From positions 8,656,139 to 8,720,138 of the forward strand of contig OX246739.1 of assembly GCA_945910005.1 (NCBI GenBank): 64,000 nucleotides of DNA. The letters are read 5' to 3'. The notes beneath the pieces are model-generated. The model worked only from the letters and a program-made list of their open reading frames with translations. It ran no database searches and was not told the DNA's origin. Below are positions 56,801 to 60,452 of this stretch, in pieces; the stretch's first letter is position 1; every line of letters begins with the position of its first letter. Origin of the DNA: Isoperla grammatica. Lineage: Eukaryota > Arthropoda > Insecta > Plecoptera > Perlodidae. The translations under genes and the position numbers were made by a program.

Positions 56801-57341
56801 CTACGACCGTGTATTGGACACCTGAAAACCCTAAACACAGTGGTTGAGACTTGTGCATGCTAATAAGCGGATTACCGCCGTTATTAATAAATCACAGCAT
56901 CCCAGGAATATGTGCATGTCCATTGAAACAGCCTGCTTGAAAGAGGCGGTACCACAGTAGATAAAGATCTGATATCTGCGTGGGACTACTTTATTATTAA
57001 AGAAATAATAATGTTATTATAAAACTTGAAGTTAAATTACTAATATGTTGAAGCTTTGACGTTTCCTTGATGTGTATGACAGAATGGTGTTTATTAAAAA
57101 ACAGTTATTGTAGTCTATGATGTAGACATTCCGAAAAGCGCGTTTCAACGCTGAACGTTCTGTTCTGTTCAACGTAAACCATTTGGCCTCCTACCTGGTA
57201 TAACAGGAACCATCTCATCTGCCACTTGTTGACATCCGCCGCCCTCTTGCGCAGATAGCCGGCGAGCGTGTGATCTGTGCGCGCTCTCTCGGCCAACACA
57301 ACAAGCTGCGTGTCGTTTACCCGCACCGCCCGTTGCATCAT
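2173..57341 (-). CDS. RASGRF: RasGRF-type Ras guanine nucleotide exchange factor, spliced, 5' 14 coding exons (3' end outside window)
   Basis: RasGRF proteins are multidomain exchange factors. The C-terminal CDC25 domain loads Ras with GTP, the DH-PH2 pair acts on Rac-type GTPases, and the IQ motif binds calmodulin to couple activity to calcium. Here 14 exons, each with AG acceptor and GT donor, join in matching phases (lengths 147, 147, 107, 148, 266, 230, 194, 126, 103, 240, 158, 150, 206, 116) into an open frame of 2338 nt. The order PH, coiled coil, IQ, DH, PH, REM matches the vertebrate RASGRF1/2 architecture recalled from memory. Family identity is very secure; the split between GRF1 and GRF2 is not addressed, since an invertebrate gene would probably be co-orthologous to both. 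The CDC25 catalytic domain is expected to the left of position 1. At least four exons carry adjacent tandem copies of their own splice junctions. Confidence 0.95.
2289..3664 (-). other. Intron 13
   Basis: Intron between exons 13 and 14. It holds a C-rich stretch with two runs of poly-C near 2660-2683 and a TTTA-rich patch near 3328-3360. An open frame on the plus strand at 3292-3627 shows no recognisable domain and overlaps the TTTA patch; it is not called. Confidence 0.75.
3665..3870 (-). CDS. RASGRF: RasGRF coding exon 13: start of REM (RasGEF-N) domain
   Basis: Residues 673-741 (last codon split, two bases here). The acceptor is TATTCAG and the donor ATCAT followed by GTGAGT. The peptide [20 protein letters not shown] then [17 protein letters not shown] is the RasGEF-N/REM domain that stabilises the catalytic CDC25 domain. 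The donor is chosen because reading through meets a stop three bases later and because the phase fits exon 14. Confidence 0.95.
3871..5679 (-). other. Intron 12
   Basis: AT-rich intron between exons 12 and 13. It contains a short (CAATAA)n run near 5236-5258. The segment near 4240-4340 (GGTCCGACCCAAGATCC area) looks like a repeat end but was not matched elsewhere in the window. No additional coding exon seen. Confidence 0.75.
5680..5829 (-). CDS. RASGRF: RasGRF coding exon 12: PH2-REM linker (intact copy)
   Basis: Residues 623-672, phase 0 at both ends. The acceptor is GTTCCAG and the donor TGCAAG followed by GTGAAG. The peptide runs [20 protein letters not shown], then [24 protein letters not shown]...NSCK is a conserved RasGRF signature just before the REM domain. 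A second copy of the acceptor with the first 56 bp of the exon lies 147 bp upstream and lacks the rest. Confidence 0.94.
5773..6055 (-). repeat. Two-copy duplication of the exon 12 acceptor junction (147-bp unit)
   Basis: The sequence from inside exon 12 through its acceptor into intron 11 occurs twice, with acceptor positions 5829 (true) and 5976. The duplicate contains 56 bp of exon and about 90 bp of intron, with the sequence CTGAAATGAACGTT...AATACACTGGAACAAACACA shared between copies. The extra copy reads [19 protein letters not shown] and then runs into intron without a donor at the homologous place. It lies on the intron side, upstream of the real exon. Confidence 0.93.
5830..6923 (-). 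other. Intron 11
   Basis: It contains the extra copy of the exon 12 acceptor (to about 6055) and a C-rich minisatellite-like stretch at about 6308-6372 made of CACGCCC/CACTCAC variants. The overlapping plus-strand open frames there are products of the repeat. The rest is AT-rich. Confidence 0.75.
6308..6372. repeat. C-rich degenerate minisatellite
   Basis: Short repeats of the form CCCACGCC and CCACTCAC over about 65 bp in intron 11, pyrimidine-rich on the plus strand. Confidence 0.75.
6924..7081 (-). CDS. RASGRF: RasGRF coding exon 11: C-terminal part of PH2
   Basis: Residues 570-622, ending in phase 0. The acceptor is TTTTGCAG and the donor CAG followed by GTCGGT. It encodes [14 protein letters not shown], then [20 protein letters not shown], with the PH C-terminal helix Trp at residue 616. 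The pattern matches the family sequence ending in ASS.QEK..W.SDISQ. It contains no Met-initiated ORF of useful length and was found by splice-phase continuity. A second possible donor lies 4 bases downstream, but only the chosen one keeps phase with exon 12. Confidence 0.92.
7082..8386 (-). other. Intron 10, with a degraded SINE
   Basis: AT-rich intron between exons 10 and 11. The recognisable content is the second, more degraded SINE copy at about 7778-8108. A plus-strand open frame crossing 8137-8475 overlaps exon 10 in antisense and is a shadow. Confidence 0.75.
7778..8108 (-). mobile_element. tRNA-derived SINE, degraded copy
   Basis: Homologous to the copy at 10909-11338, sharing blocks such as CAGTGATCGGACAGTGC, CACCTGCGGACA, AACAAGGCCGATTCAGAAC and TGAATTTATTGAGTGCTTCG. 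On the minus strand a tRNA-like head is at the right end (degraded) and the (TTTA)n tail at the left, so the element points the same way as the gene. Confidence 0.8.
8387..8626 (-). CDS. RASGRF: RasGRF coding exon 10: N-terminal part of PH2
   Basis: Residues 490-570 (split at both ends). The acceptor is TTTCAG and the donor GACG followed by GTATGT. The peptide starts SLVQILSD, then [20 protein letters not shown] and [20 protein letters not shown], the expected PH2 strands with [13 protein letters not shown]. It has no in-frame ATG near its start, so a simple Met-start ORF scan shows only a shadow frame. The frame given is the one that joins exons 9 and 11. About 9.9 kb of intron separates it from exon 9. 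Confidence 0.93.
8741..8835. repeat. (AAT)n microsatellite
   Basis: About 31 uninterrupted AAT/ATA triplets, preceded from about 8645 by A-rich imperfect repeats including (AAAT)n. It lies about 115 bp from the exon 10 acceptor in intron 9. Confidence 0.97.
9667..10045. repeat. (GGTAGT)n hexanucleotide microsatellite, more than 300 bp
   Basis: It begins with degenerate GTGATA/GGTAGT units and becomes an almost perfect GGTAGT run from about 9741 to 10042, with one AAGGGT-type interruption near 9783. Translated it gives poly-Val or Tyr-His open frames that are artefacts. On the minus strand it is (ACTACC)n, pyrimidine-rich at every third base. Confidence 0.98.
10909..11338 (-). mobile_element. 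tRNA-derived SINE, well preserved
   Basis: On the minus strand the element starts with a tRNA-like head: box A TGGTCCAGTGGTTAGCAT and box B GGGTTCAAATCCC, with a perfect 5-bp T-arm stem CCCGG/CCGGG. A body of about 300 bp follows, then a (TTTA)n tail at 10909-10925. A diverged homologue is at 7778-8108, and tail-end fragments occur near 27030 and 35186. Polymerase III transcription from the internal boxes is the family's usual mode. Confidence 0.88.
13626..13732. mobile_element. Short inverted-repeat element (MITE-like)
   Basis: 107 bp with terminal inverted repeats of about 17 bp, ATGTATAGTACGAAAAC at the left and its complement at the right, flanking unrelated sequence. No coding capacity. 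Confidence 0.7.
14502..14694. mobile_element. Near-perfect 193-bp hairpin (foldback MITE)
   Basis: The whole element is an inverted repeat: arms of about 90 bp run from AATATAAGTAAAAAAATTG to the complementary CAATTTTTTACTTATATT. The loop is about 15 bases near 14593-14608, with GCGACGGATGTTGCCGAAAT-type arms. Single-strand folding would be very stable. No clear target duplication was identified. Confidence 0.85.
14882..15141. mobile_element. 260-bp inverted-repeat element (MITE-like)
   Basis: Imperfect inverted repeat with arms of about 120 bp. The left has ATTATATCTGAAGAATGCA, TCGAAATCGAAAATCTGAG and ACTGAATGATAAATGTAT; the right has their complements. The centre lies near 15000-15018. It sits only about 190 bp from the 14502 hairpin. 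Confidence 0.85.
18517..18619 (-). CDS. RASGRF: RasGRF coding exon 9: end of DH domain
   Basis: Residues 456-490, starting in phase 0 and ending after one base of a codon. The acceptor is CTTTCAG and the donor CAAG followed by GTGAGT. The peptide [20 protein letters not shown] then [15 protein letters not shown] is near-identical in pattern to the vertebrate segment that joins DH to PH2. No adjacent junction copies are seen here, in contrast to exons 7 and 8. Confidence 0.95.
18620..19933 (-). other. Intron 8
   Basis: AT-rich intron between exons 8 and 9. No exon, RNA gene or repeat array was recognised. A purine-rich patch near 19625-19700 gives a low-complexity minus-strand open frame that is not called. 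Confidence 0.75.
19934..20059 (-). CDS. RASGRF: RasGRF coding exon 8: DH domain, helix with [11 protein letters not shown] (intact copy)
   Basis: Residues 414-455, phase 0 at both ends. The acceptor is CCTCAG and the donor GAA followed by GTAAGT. It encodes [20 protein letters not shown], then [19 protein letters not shown]. The [15 protein letters not shown] block is a hallmark of the DH conserved region 3 in RasGRF. This is the last transcribed of ten tandem copies and the only one that keeps the final 18 bases of the exon (SRQMHDE) and the donor. Confidence 0.95.
19952..21480 (-). repeat. Exon 8 acceptor-junction array, 10 copies of about 153 bp
   Basis: Ten tandem copies, with the last exon-edge base at 20059 (true), 20212, 20366, 20520, 20674, 20828, 20980, 21132, 21284 and 21438, so periods are 152-154 bp. 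Each unit has about 46 bp of intron ending in an AG acceptor (usually CCTCAG) and about 107 of the 126 exon bases. The exon frame [20 protein letters not shown] is intact in most copies. After the codons for QLEDL the extra copies diverge into intron sequence (TTTAGATTATTTATGG), so they have no exon 8 donor. Two copies (acceptors 20980 and 21284) carry a deletion in the CTACAGAACGCTCGG region. Confidence 0.97.
20060..24804 (-). other. Intron 7
   Basis: Flanked at both ends by junction arrays: exon 7 donor copies at 24071-24804 and exon 8 acceptor copies up to 21480. The middle (21.5-24.0 kb) is AT-rich with a poly-C run at 21950-21965. A plus-strand open frame at 22851-23201 shows no recognisable domain. 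No other exon seen. Confidence 0.8.
21950..21965. repeat. Poly-C run
   Basis: About 16 consecutive C on the plus strand, one of several poly-G/C runs in the introns. Copy number is probably unstable and error-prone in sequencing. Confidence 0.9.
24071..24942 (-). repeat. Exon 7 donor-junction array, 5 copies, alternating 170 and 178 bp
   Basis: Units start at 24071, 24241, 24419, 24589 and 24767, giving spacings 170, 178, 170, 178; the last unit merges with the true exon. Each holds 38 bp of intron 7 after the donor (CAAGGTCATACTCAAAGGGA on the plus strand), the donor GTAGGC, and about 138 bp of exon 7 from CTACAGTCTACAAG onward. The 170-bp units lack 8 bp within the CGAGACAGC region and are frameshifted; the 178-bp units keep the frame [18 protein letters not shown] to FLTYPMHQ. 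The alternation implies duplication of a 348-bp dimer. Confidence 0.96.
24805..24998 (-). CDS. RASGRF: RasGRF coding exon 7: DH domain, second part (intact copy)
   Basis: Residues 349-413, ending in phase 0 at CAG before GTAGGC. It encodes [20 protein letters not shown], then [18 protein letters not shown] and [10 protein letters not shown], matching the DH core of the family. Only this copy has the first part of the exon (24943-24998) with the true acceptor TTACAG. The remaining part plus the donor and 38 intron bases recurs four more times downstream on the minus strand, so this is the functional copy. Confidence 0.95.
26871..26990 (-). repeat. Dispersed acidic-motif repeat, copy A
   Basis: The minus strand reads [20 protein letters not shown] and on to a stop at 26871-26873. 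It is preceded by a T-rich stretch ending TTTCTCCCATT. It is clearly homologous to copy B at 33735-33900, which shares the upstream T-rich block and EFDEPP with third-position changes. Origin unknown; possibly the tail of a transposon-encoded gene. Confidence 0.65.
27030..27104 (-). mobile_element. SINE 3' tail fragment next to exon 6 donor
   Basis: (TTTA)n followed by ATGTCTATCCTATTCAGTTA, shared with the fragment at 35186 and resembling the tail end of the SINE at 10909. It ends about 12 bp from the exon 6 donor. Confidence 0.6.
27117..27346 (-). CDS. RASGRF: RasGRF coding exon 6: DH domain, first part
   Basis: Residues 272-349 (split at both ends). The acceptor is CCACAG and the donor CTCG followed by GTAAGA. 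It carries DH conserved region 1 ([18 protein letters not shown]), then [20 protein letters not shown] and [20 protein letters not shown], all highly characteristic of RasGRF. A (TTTA)n SINE 3' tail fragment lies within about 15-90 bp of the donor in the following intron. Confidence 0.96.
27347..27789 (-). other. Intron 5
   Basis: The shortest complete intron in the gene (443 bp). It contains a segment at 27605-27670 (CTGCCAGTCGTAAGAGGCGA) that recurs, diverged, at 41885-41945 (inverted) and near 56535. Confidence 0.75.
27790..28055 (-). CDS. RASGRF: RasGRF coding exon 5: linker and IQ calmodulin-binding motif
   Basis: Residues 184-272, with the last codon split after two bases. The acceptor is TTTCAG and the donor AACAG followed by GTGAGG. 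A Ser/Gly-rich, then acidic linker (residues 184-233) leads into [18 protein letters not shown]. That is an IQ motif with Gln239, Arg243-Gly244 and Arg248 in the consensus positions (the usual Ile is Val238). It continues [12 protein letters not shown], the start of the DH domain. The linker is the least conserved part; the IQ and DH segments are nearly family-invariant. Confidence 0.95.
28860..29040 (+). mobile_element. Possible non-LTR retrotransposon or SINE 3' end
   Basis: The block CCTTTCGGATGGGACGTAAA then GCCGATGGTCC resembles the 3' ends of RTE-type LINEs and their SINE partners in invertebrates (recalled, not searched). It is followed by GGGCATTGTGCCC and an A-rich end at about 29030-29050. 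The upstream extent is not defined. Confidence 0.4.
29589..29687 (+). other. Candidate plus-strand first coding exon (33 codons)
   Basis: The plus strand reads [20 protein letters not shown] and on to LAACM, ending at ATG followed by the consensus donor GTAAGA. It lies in intron 4, antisense to RasGRF. No family was recognised and no downstream exon was found, so this could be chance or a fragment of a mobile element. Confidence 0.15.
31381..31399. repeat. Poly-G run
   Basis: About 19 consecutive G on the plus strand in intron 4. It creates the poly-Pro stretch in an otherwise unconvincing minus-strand open frame. Confidence 0.95.
32424..32571 (-). CDS. RASGRF: RasGRF coding exon 4: coiled coil between PH1 and IQ
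   Basis: Residues 134-183, ending in phase 0 before GTAAGA; the acceptor is CCACAG. The peptide is rich in Leu, Glu, Lys and Gln with heptad-like spacing ([20 protein letters not shown], later [10 protein letters not shown]). It matches the family's coiled coil, including the conserved HLHLLQ segment. In RasGRF this segment and PH1 contribute to membrane targeting and calmodulin-dependent activation. Confidence 0.9.
33735..33900 (-). repeat. Dispersed acidic-motif repeat, copy B
   Basis: The minus strand reads [20 protein letters not shown], continuing VDLDF to a stop at 33735-33737, and is preceded by a T-rich block shared with copy A. It shares AGATCAAGTAGACCTTGA with copy C in the opposite orientation about 350 bp away. 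Confidence 0.65.
34079..34155 (+). repeat. Dispersed acidic-motif repeat, copy C (degraded)
   Basis: The plus strand has TTCGACGACCTAACATACGA then GAGTTCGACC and AGATCAAGTAGACCTTGA, homologous to copy B inverted. The frame is broken by a stop and deletions. Confidence 0.55.
34170..34276 (-). CDS. RASGRF: RasGRF coding exon 3: C-terminal end of PH1
   Basis: Residues 99-134 (last codon split, two bases here). The acceptor TTTCAG precedes TACTGC; the donor is GCAAG followed by GTACAT. The peptide ends in [13 protein letters not shown], the PH C-terminal helix with its invariant Trp (residue 126), and an upstream strand reads YCFAITY. A 44-bp tandem array starts about 10 bp upstream of the acceptor. 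A partial copy of this exon's 5' part sits at the far side of that array. Confidence 0.92.
34247..34680 (-). repeat. 44-bp tandem array (about 8 copies) bounded by two copies of the exon 3 5' part
   Basis: Eight units of GAACATGTCTATATTACAGC... start near 34290, 34334, 34378, 34422, 34466, 34510, 34554 and 34598. At the left edge is true exon 3; at the right edge (34648-34680) the sequence GCTGACTCTCACATCGGTAG, identical to part of exon 3, recurs and then diverges. A larger duplication of exon plus flank was probably followed by expansion of the 44-bp part. Confidence 0.92.
35186..35290 (-). mobile_element. SINE 3' tail fragment
   Basis: It carries TTTAATGTCTATCCTATTCAGTTA and then AAACTGATTTACAAAGGAGGAC-like sequence resembling the SINE tail end at 10925-10980. 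No head found. Confidence 0.55.
35471..35654. mobile_element. 184-bp hairpin, GC-rich centre (MITE-like)
   Basis: Inverted repeat with arms of about 70 bp: AAAGTTTATTGCAATGAATC and TGTGGTCCTAGGATCCCGCC at the left, complements at the right. Between them is a GC-rich centre containing CCGCCGGGTCGTACCGC. Unusually GC-rich for this intron. Confidence 0.8.
37898..38304. mobile_element. Terminal-inverted-repeat element, about 407 bp
   Basis: The ends are AGGGTGTGTTCCAACTTG at the left and the complement of AGGGAGTGTTCCAACTTG at the right, followed inward by matching TTTTTCG. Inside are GTAGTGG/TAGTGGGT short repeats near 38006-38035. No transposase frame, so non-autonomous. Confidence 0.7.
38357..38424. 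repeat. Two-copy 36-bp tandem repeat
   Basis: AATGTTGGCTAACCTGACGC plus TTGCTAAACG occurs at 38357 and 38393, nearly identical. Confidence 0.85.
39277..42819. mobile_element. 3.5-kb foldback (long inverted-repeat) element, no transposase seen
   Basis: The ends are TACCCCGGT and ACCGGGGTA, flanked on both sides by TTA (39274-39276 and 42820-42822), consistent with a 3-bp target duplication; a TA duplication with CCCCGG ends reads equally well. The outer arms (39277 to about 40090 and about 42030 to 42819) match as inverted repeats over most of their length, including ATTAATTAATATCAATATAA and the blocks around GGGGGTCGGACGGCGGT. Each arm has a poly-G/C run (about 39882 and 42200). The centre holds further inverted pieces (40560-40645 against 41676-41790). 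Only short open frames, so non-autonomous. Confidence 0.85.
42950..43096 (-). CDS. RASGRF: RasGRF coding exon 2: middle of PH1 (intact copy)
   Basis: Residues 50-98, phase 0 at both ends. It opens with [20 protein letters not shown], matching the PH strand beta3-beta4 region that follows the exon 1 motif in RasGRF proteins. The acceptor is GTTGCAG and the donor ATG followed by GTAAGA. This is the leftmost (last transcribed) of 21 tandem copies of the acceptor plus the 5' part of the exon. It is the only one that keeps the 10 bp around GGCCGGCAGG needed for the open frame and the only one with a donor, so it is taken as the functional exon. The right end of a foldback element lies 130 bp to the left. 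Confidence 0.93.
43000..45710 (-). repeat. Exon 2 acceptor-junction array, 21 copies of about 130 bp
   Basis: The block GAAGAGCATGTTCT (plus strand; complement is the first codons of exon 2) occurs 21 times between 43084 and 45651, mostly 130 bp apart, with some 126-bp and two 123-bp units. Each unit joins about 42 bp of intron 1 ending in the acceptor GTTGCAG (TTACAG in two copies) to about 88 bp of exon 2. All 20 extra copies lack the 10 bp around GGCCGGCAGG present in the real exon. They therefore read [16 protein letters not shown] or a variant and stop, except where other deletions shift the frame. None has the exon 2 donor. Scattered substitutions distinguish copies. Confidence 0.98.
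46398..46503 (-). other. Exon-like segment in intron 1, unknown
   Basis: Bounded on the minus strand by acceptor CTTACAG and donor ACG followed by GTAACC. One frame is open: [20 protein letters not shown], continuing [15 protein letters not shown]. The length (106 bp) is not a multiple of three, and that frame does not fit the phase-0 junction of exons 1 and 2, so it would break RasGRF if included. It could belong to another transcript, be a relic, or be chance. Confidence 0.2.
47099..47241. mobile_element. MITE-like element, family M1, copy 1
   Basis: The ends are CCCACATTACACGGTTCAAT (continuing ACTTTCGT) and the complement with a few changes. It is homologous to copy 2 at 54816-54985, including the inner ATTCAATAAGTTTGAC. 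Confidence 0.85.
47334..47421. mobile_element. Short imperfect inverted repeat
   Basis: ACATTAGCTTTAACC...GATTCT at the left and AGAATCTGGTTAAGGCTAAT at the right form arms of about 25 bp around a 35-bp centre. Close to the M1 element. Confidence 0.55.
48627..48644. repeat. Poly-C run
   Basis: About 17 consecutive C in intron 1. Confidence 0.9.
48989..49135. mobile_element. 147-bp MITE, Harbinger-like features
   Basis: Terminal inverted repeats GGTTGGAATTCATAGTCG and complement, arms of about 50 bp, flanked by TTA on both sides (48986-48988 and 49136-49138). A TTA target duplication with GG-starting ends is typical of PIF/Harbinger MITEs; the assignment rests on these features only. Confidence 0.85.
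49477..49493. repeat. Poly-C run
   Basis: About 17 consecutive C in intron 1. Confidence 0.9.
54816..54985. mobile_element. MITE-like element, family M1, copy 2
   Basis: Ends CCCACATTACACGG and CC..ATATAATGTGGG, flanked on each side by TA (54814-54815 and 54986-54987), which suits a mariner-type target duplication. Homologous to copy 1 at 47099-47241. Confidence 0.85.
56229..56430 (-). other. Exon-like open segment in intron 1, possible terminal exon
   Basis: After an acceptor-like ATATTCAG the minus strand stays open for about 66 codons to a TAG at 56229-56231. It includes [20 protein letters not shown] then [18 protein letters not shown]. Composition is less AT-rich than the surroundings and the codon pattern looks coding. 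There is no donor, no in-frame Met near its start and no recognised family. Possible readings: a 3' exon of a nested minus-strand transcript, an alternative short RasGRF end, a relic, or chance. Confidence 0.25.
57195..57341 (-). CDS. RASGRF: RasGRF coding exon 1: start codon and N-terminal half of PH1
   Basis: Residues 1-49. The exon begins with two adjacent ATG codons (57341 and 57338); the second aligns with the family's usual initiator. An in-frame TAG at 57387-57389, 15 codons upstream, rules out a longer N-terminus in this exon. The segment [20 protein letters not shown] is the PH beta1-beta2 hairpin, with the typical Lys-Trp-x-x-Arg-Trp-Phe pattern. It ends in phase 0 at CAG followed by GTAGGA. 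A minisatellite whose unit contains an acceptor-like TTGTTGCAG begins about 40 bp upstream, so this exon may be preceded by a noncoding exon. In that case the coding start would not coincide with the transcription start. Confidence 0.93.
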
Positions 57342-57371
57342 CGGCGACTCAGTGGTTCCTCCACCGGGAGC

Positions 57372-59475
57372 GCGAGGCGAAACCCGCTACCGTCGTCTTC
57401 ATGCTCGCCATCGCCCGGCCCTGTAACAAGCATGAGCAGTCAGCACAACCCGCTACCGTCGTTTTCATGCTCGCCATGGCCCGGCCCTGTAACAAGCATA
57501 GCAGTCAGCACCACCCGCTACCGTCGTCTTCATGCTCGCCATCGCCTGGCCCTGCAACAAGCATAGCAGTCAGCACAACCCGCTACCGTCGTCTTCATGC
57601 TCGCCATGGCCCGGCCCTGCAACAAGCATAGCAGTCAGCACAACCCGCTACCGTCGTCTTCATGCTCGCCATCGCCTGGCCCTGCAACAAGCATAGCAGT
57701 CAGCACAACCCGCTACCGTCGTCTTCATGCTCGCCATGGCCCGGCCCTGCAACAAGCATAGCAGTCAGCACAACCCGCTACCGTCGTCTTCATGCTCGCC
57801 ATGGCCCGGCCCTGCAACAAGCATAGCAGTCAGCACAACCCGCTACCGTCGTCTTCATGCTCGCCATGGCCCGGCCCTGCAACAAGCATAGCAGTCAGCA
57901 CCACCCGCTACCGTCGTCTTCATGCTCGCCATGGCCCGGCCCTGCAACAAGCATAGCAGTCAGCACAACCCGCTACCGTCGTCTTCATGCTTGCCATCGC
58001 CCGGCCCTGCAACAAGCATAGCAGTCAGCACCACCCGCTACCGTCGTCTTCATGCTCGCCATGGCCCGGCCCTGCAACAAGCATAGCAGTCAGCACCACC
58101 CGCTACCGTCGTCTTCATGCTCGCCATGGCCCGGCCCTGCAACAAGCATAGCAGTCAGCACAACCCGCTACCGTCGTCTTCATGCTCGCCATCGCCCGGC
58201 CCTGCAACAAGCATAGCAGTCAGCACAACCCGCTACCGTCGTCTTCATGCTCGCCATCGCCCGGCCCTGCAACAAGCATAGCAGTTAGCACAACCCGCTA
58301 CCGTCGTCTTCATGCTCGCCATCGCCCGGCCCTGCAACAAGCATAGCAGTTAGCACAACCCGCTACCGTCGTCTTCATGCTCGCCATGGCCCGGCCCTGC
58401 AACAAGCTTAGCAGTCAGCACAACCCGCTACCGTCGTCTTCATGCTCGCCATCGCCCGGCCCTGCAACAAGCATAGCAGTCAGCACAACCCGCTACCGTC
58501 GTCTTCATGCTCGCCATCGCCTGGCCCTGCAACAAGCATAGCAGTCAGCACAACCCGCTACCGTCGTCTTCATGCTCGCCATCGCCCGGCCCTGCAACAA
58601 GCATAGCAGTCAGCACAACCCGCTACCGTCGTCTTCATGCTCGCCATCGCCCGGCCCTGCAACAAGCATAGCAGTTAGCACAACCCGCTACCGTCGTCTT
58701 CATGCTCGCCATCGCCCGGCCCTGCAACAAGCATAGCAGTTAGCACAACCCGCTACCGTCGTCTTCATGCTCGCCATGGCCCGGCCCTGCAACAAGCATA
58801 GCAGTCAGCACAACCCGCTACCGTCGTCTTCATGCTCGCCATCGCCCGGCCCTGCAACAAGCATAGCAGTCAGCACAACCCGCTACCGTCGTCTTCATGC
58901 TCGCCATCGCCTGGCCCTGCAACAAGCATAGCAGTCAGCACAACCCGCTACCGTCGTCTTCATGCTCGCCATCGCCCGGCCCTGCAACAAGCATAGCAGT
59001 TAGCACAACCCGCTACCGTCGTCTTCATGCTCGCCATCGCCCGGCCCTGCAACAAGCATAGCAGTTAGCACAACCCGCTACCGTCGTCTTCATGCTCGCC
59101 ATCGCCCGGCCCTGCAACAAGCATAGCAGTCAGCACAACCCGCTACCGTCGTCTTCATGCTTGCCATCGCCCGGCCCTGCAAGAAGCATAGCAGTCAGCA
59201 CAACCCGCTACCGTCGTCTTCATGCTCGCCATCGCCCGGCCCTGCAACAAGCATAGCAGTCAGCACCACCCGCTACCGTCGTCTTCATGCTCGCCATCGC
59301 CCGGCCCTGTAACAAGCATAAGCAGTCAGCACCACCCGCTACCGTCGTCTTCATGCTCGCCATCGCCCGGCCCTGTAACAAGCATAAGCAGTCAGCACCA
59401 CCCGCTACCGTCGTCTTCATGCTTGCCATCGCCCGGCCCTGCAACAAGCATAAGTAGTCAGCACAAGGGTGTGGA
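57372..59475 (-). repeat. 65-bp minisatellite, about 32 copies, just upstream of the RasGRF start codon
   Basis: The core GTCTTCATGCTCGCCATCGC recurs every 65 bp (two or three units of 66-67 bp at the ends) from 57394 to 59413, roughly 32 copies. The main variants are CATGGCCC against CATCGCCC and CAGCACAACC against CAGCACCACC. On the minus strand each unit carries TGCTTGTTGCAGGGCCGGGC, an acceptor-like sequence, and two ATG codons (ATGGCGAGCATGAAG). It is strongly GC-rich against an AT-rich background. The last unit runs into the sequence just 5' of the start codon and contains the in-frame TAG at 57387-57389. Confidence 0.97.
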
Positions 59476-60380
59476 CTACCGCACAACTAAGACAGTGATG
59501 GAAATATAGACCGTACTGTTCAATGTGCGCCCCTGTGCGGCAGAGCGGGTGGAGCTAGAAATTTTAATTACCCTTAATGTTGTAGATTTAGTGAGCTGGT
59601 TAGGCGGCATCAGGGAACGGTATATTCTGTAACTGAATATATGAAGCGAATTCAACGTTTTTGGTTGATTGTCAGTGAAAGATAACAGATTAATTTAGGA
59701 TTTCAAAGTATATAGCTCATGTTTTTTTGTTAACTCCGATTTTTCCGGTTTAAAAAAAAAAAAAAAAAAACTGGAAATACTTTTACTTATAATAAGCTTA
59801 ATCGTAATATCCTTATTTGGCAAGATAGACCCACATGATTAAATGGTAAAATTGGGCCCATGATTTTCACTAAATGTCTGTCAAAATAAAATGAAATCAA
59901 GTGTCTATAAAAGTTTCACTATAATTTTGAATGAATATTTGAATTGAACACTAACACATTTTCACAAACAAATAATATAGATAAAACGTCTGTCAGAATT
60001 CATCGGGTTTCGAATCTAGATTGCAGCAACAATTATTGTTCAGCTCATCTATGCACATGGCTGCTCGAGCGTTAGGTCATCAAAGGGTTTATTAACTGGC
60101 GATGCTGCATTGTGACATAAACGTGTCGTCCGTGGTTTCTACATACATTGAATATATTAATTGAAGCTACAATTGTTCGTGTTAAATGTCACGCCACCAA
60201 TAATAGGTAATTTACAAGAGCAGTATTGATTTGCTACGATTCCGGCTCCAGGAAAGAACGTTCTGATGACTAATTGAAGTATTCCGACAAATGTTTAACA
60301 CAATAGTTACAGTAGCTACTAAAACATCCTTCACACTTTTAAAGGTTTTAAACAAAGTTGCTAAACTATTCATGCGACAG

Positions 60381-60452
60381 AGATGTTCAAAAATCGAACC
60401 GGTGACCTCCCGAGTAAGAGTCTCATGACTTACCGCTGAGCTGCAATCTCTA
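60381..60452 (-). other. tRNA-like segment (degenerate, likely SINE head or tRNA pseudogene)
   Basis: The minus strand contains a box A-like GCAGCTCAGCGGTAAG and a box B-like CCGGTTCGATTTT at about the right spacing. The T-stem does not pair (ACCGG opposite TTTTT), so a functional tRNA is unlikely. Confidence 0.45.

Larger units (their letters stand above)
43097..57194 (-). other. Intron 1 (about 14.1 kb)
   Basis: The largest intron. It opens at its 3' end with the 21-copy exon 2 junction array, then holds MITE-like elements at 47099, 47334, 48989 and 54816, poly-C runs at 48627 and 49477, a repeated 21-bp block (46732 and 51935), and two exon-like minus-strand segments (46398-46503 and 56229-56430). 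The remaining parts, notably 49.8-54.0 kb, are AT-rich without recognisable features. Confidence 0.8.

Noticed and set aside
57270..59509. Frames of 76-98 codons with Ser/Pro repeats
   Set aside because: Translations of the 65-bp minisatellite; the unit length is not a multiple of three, so frames rotate and end.
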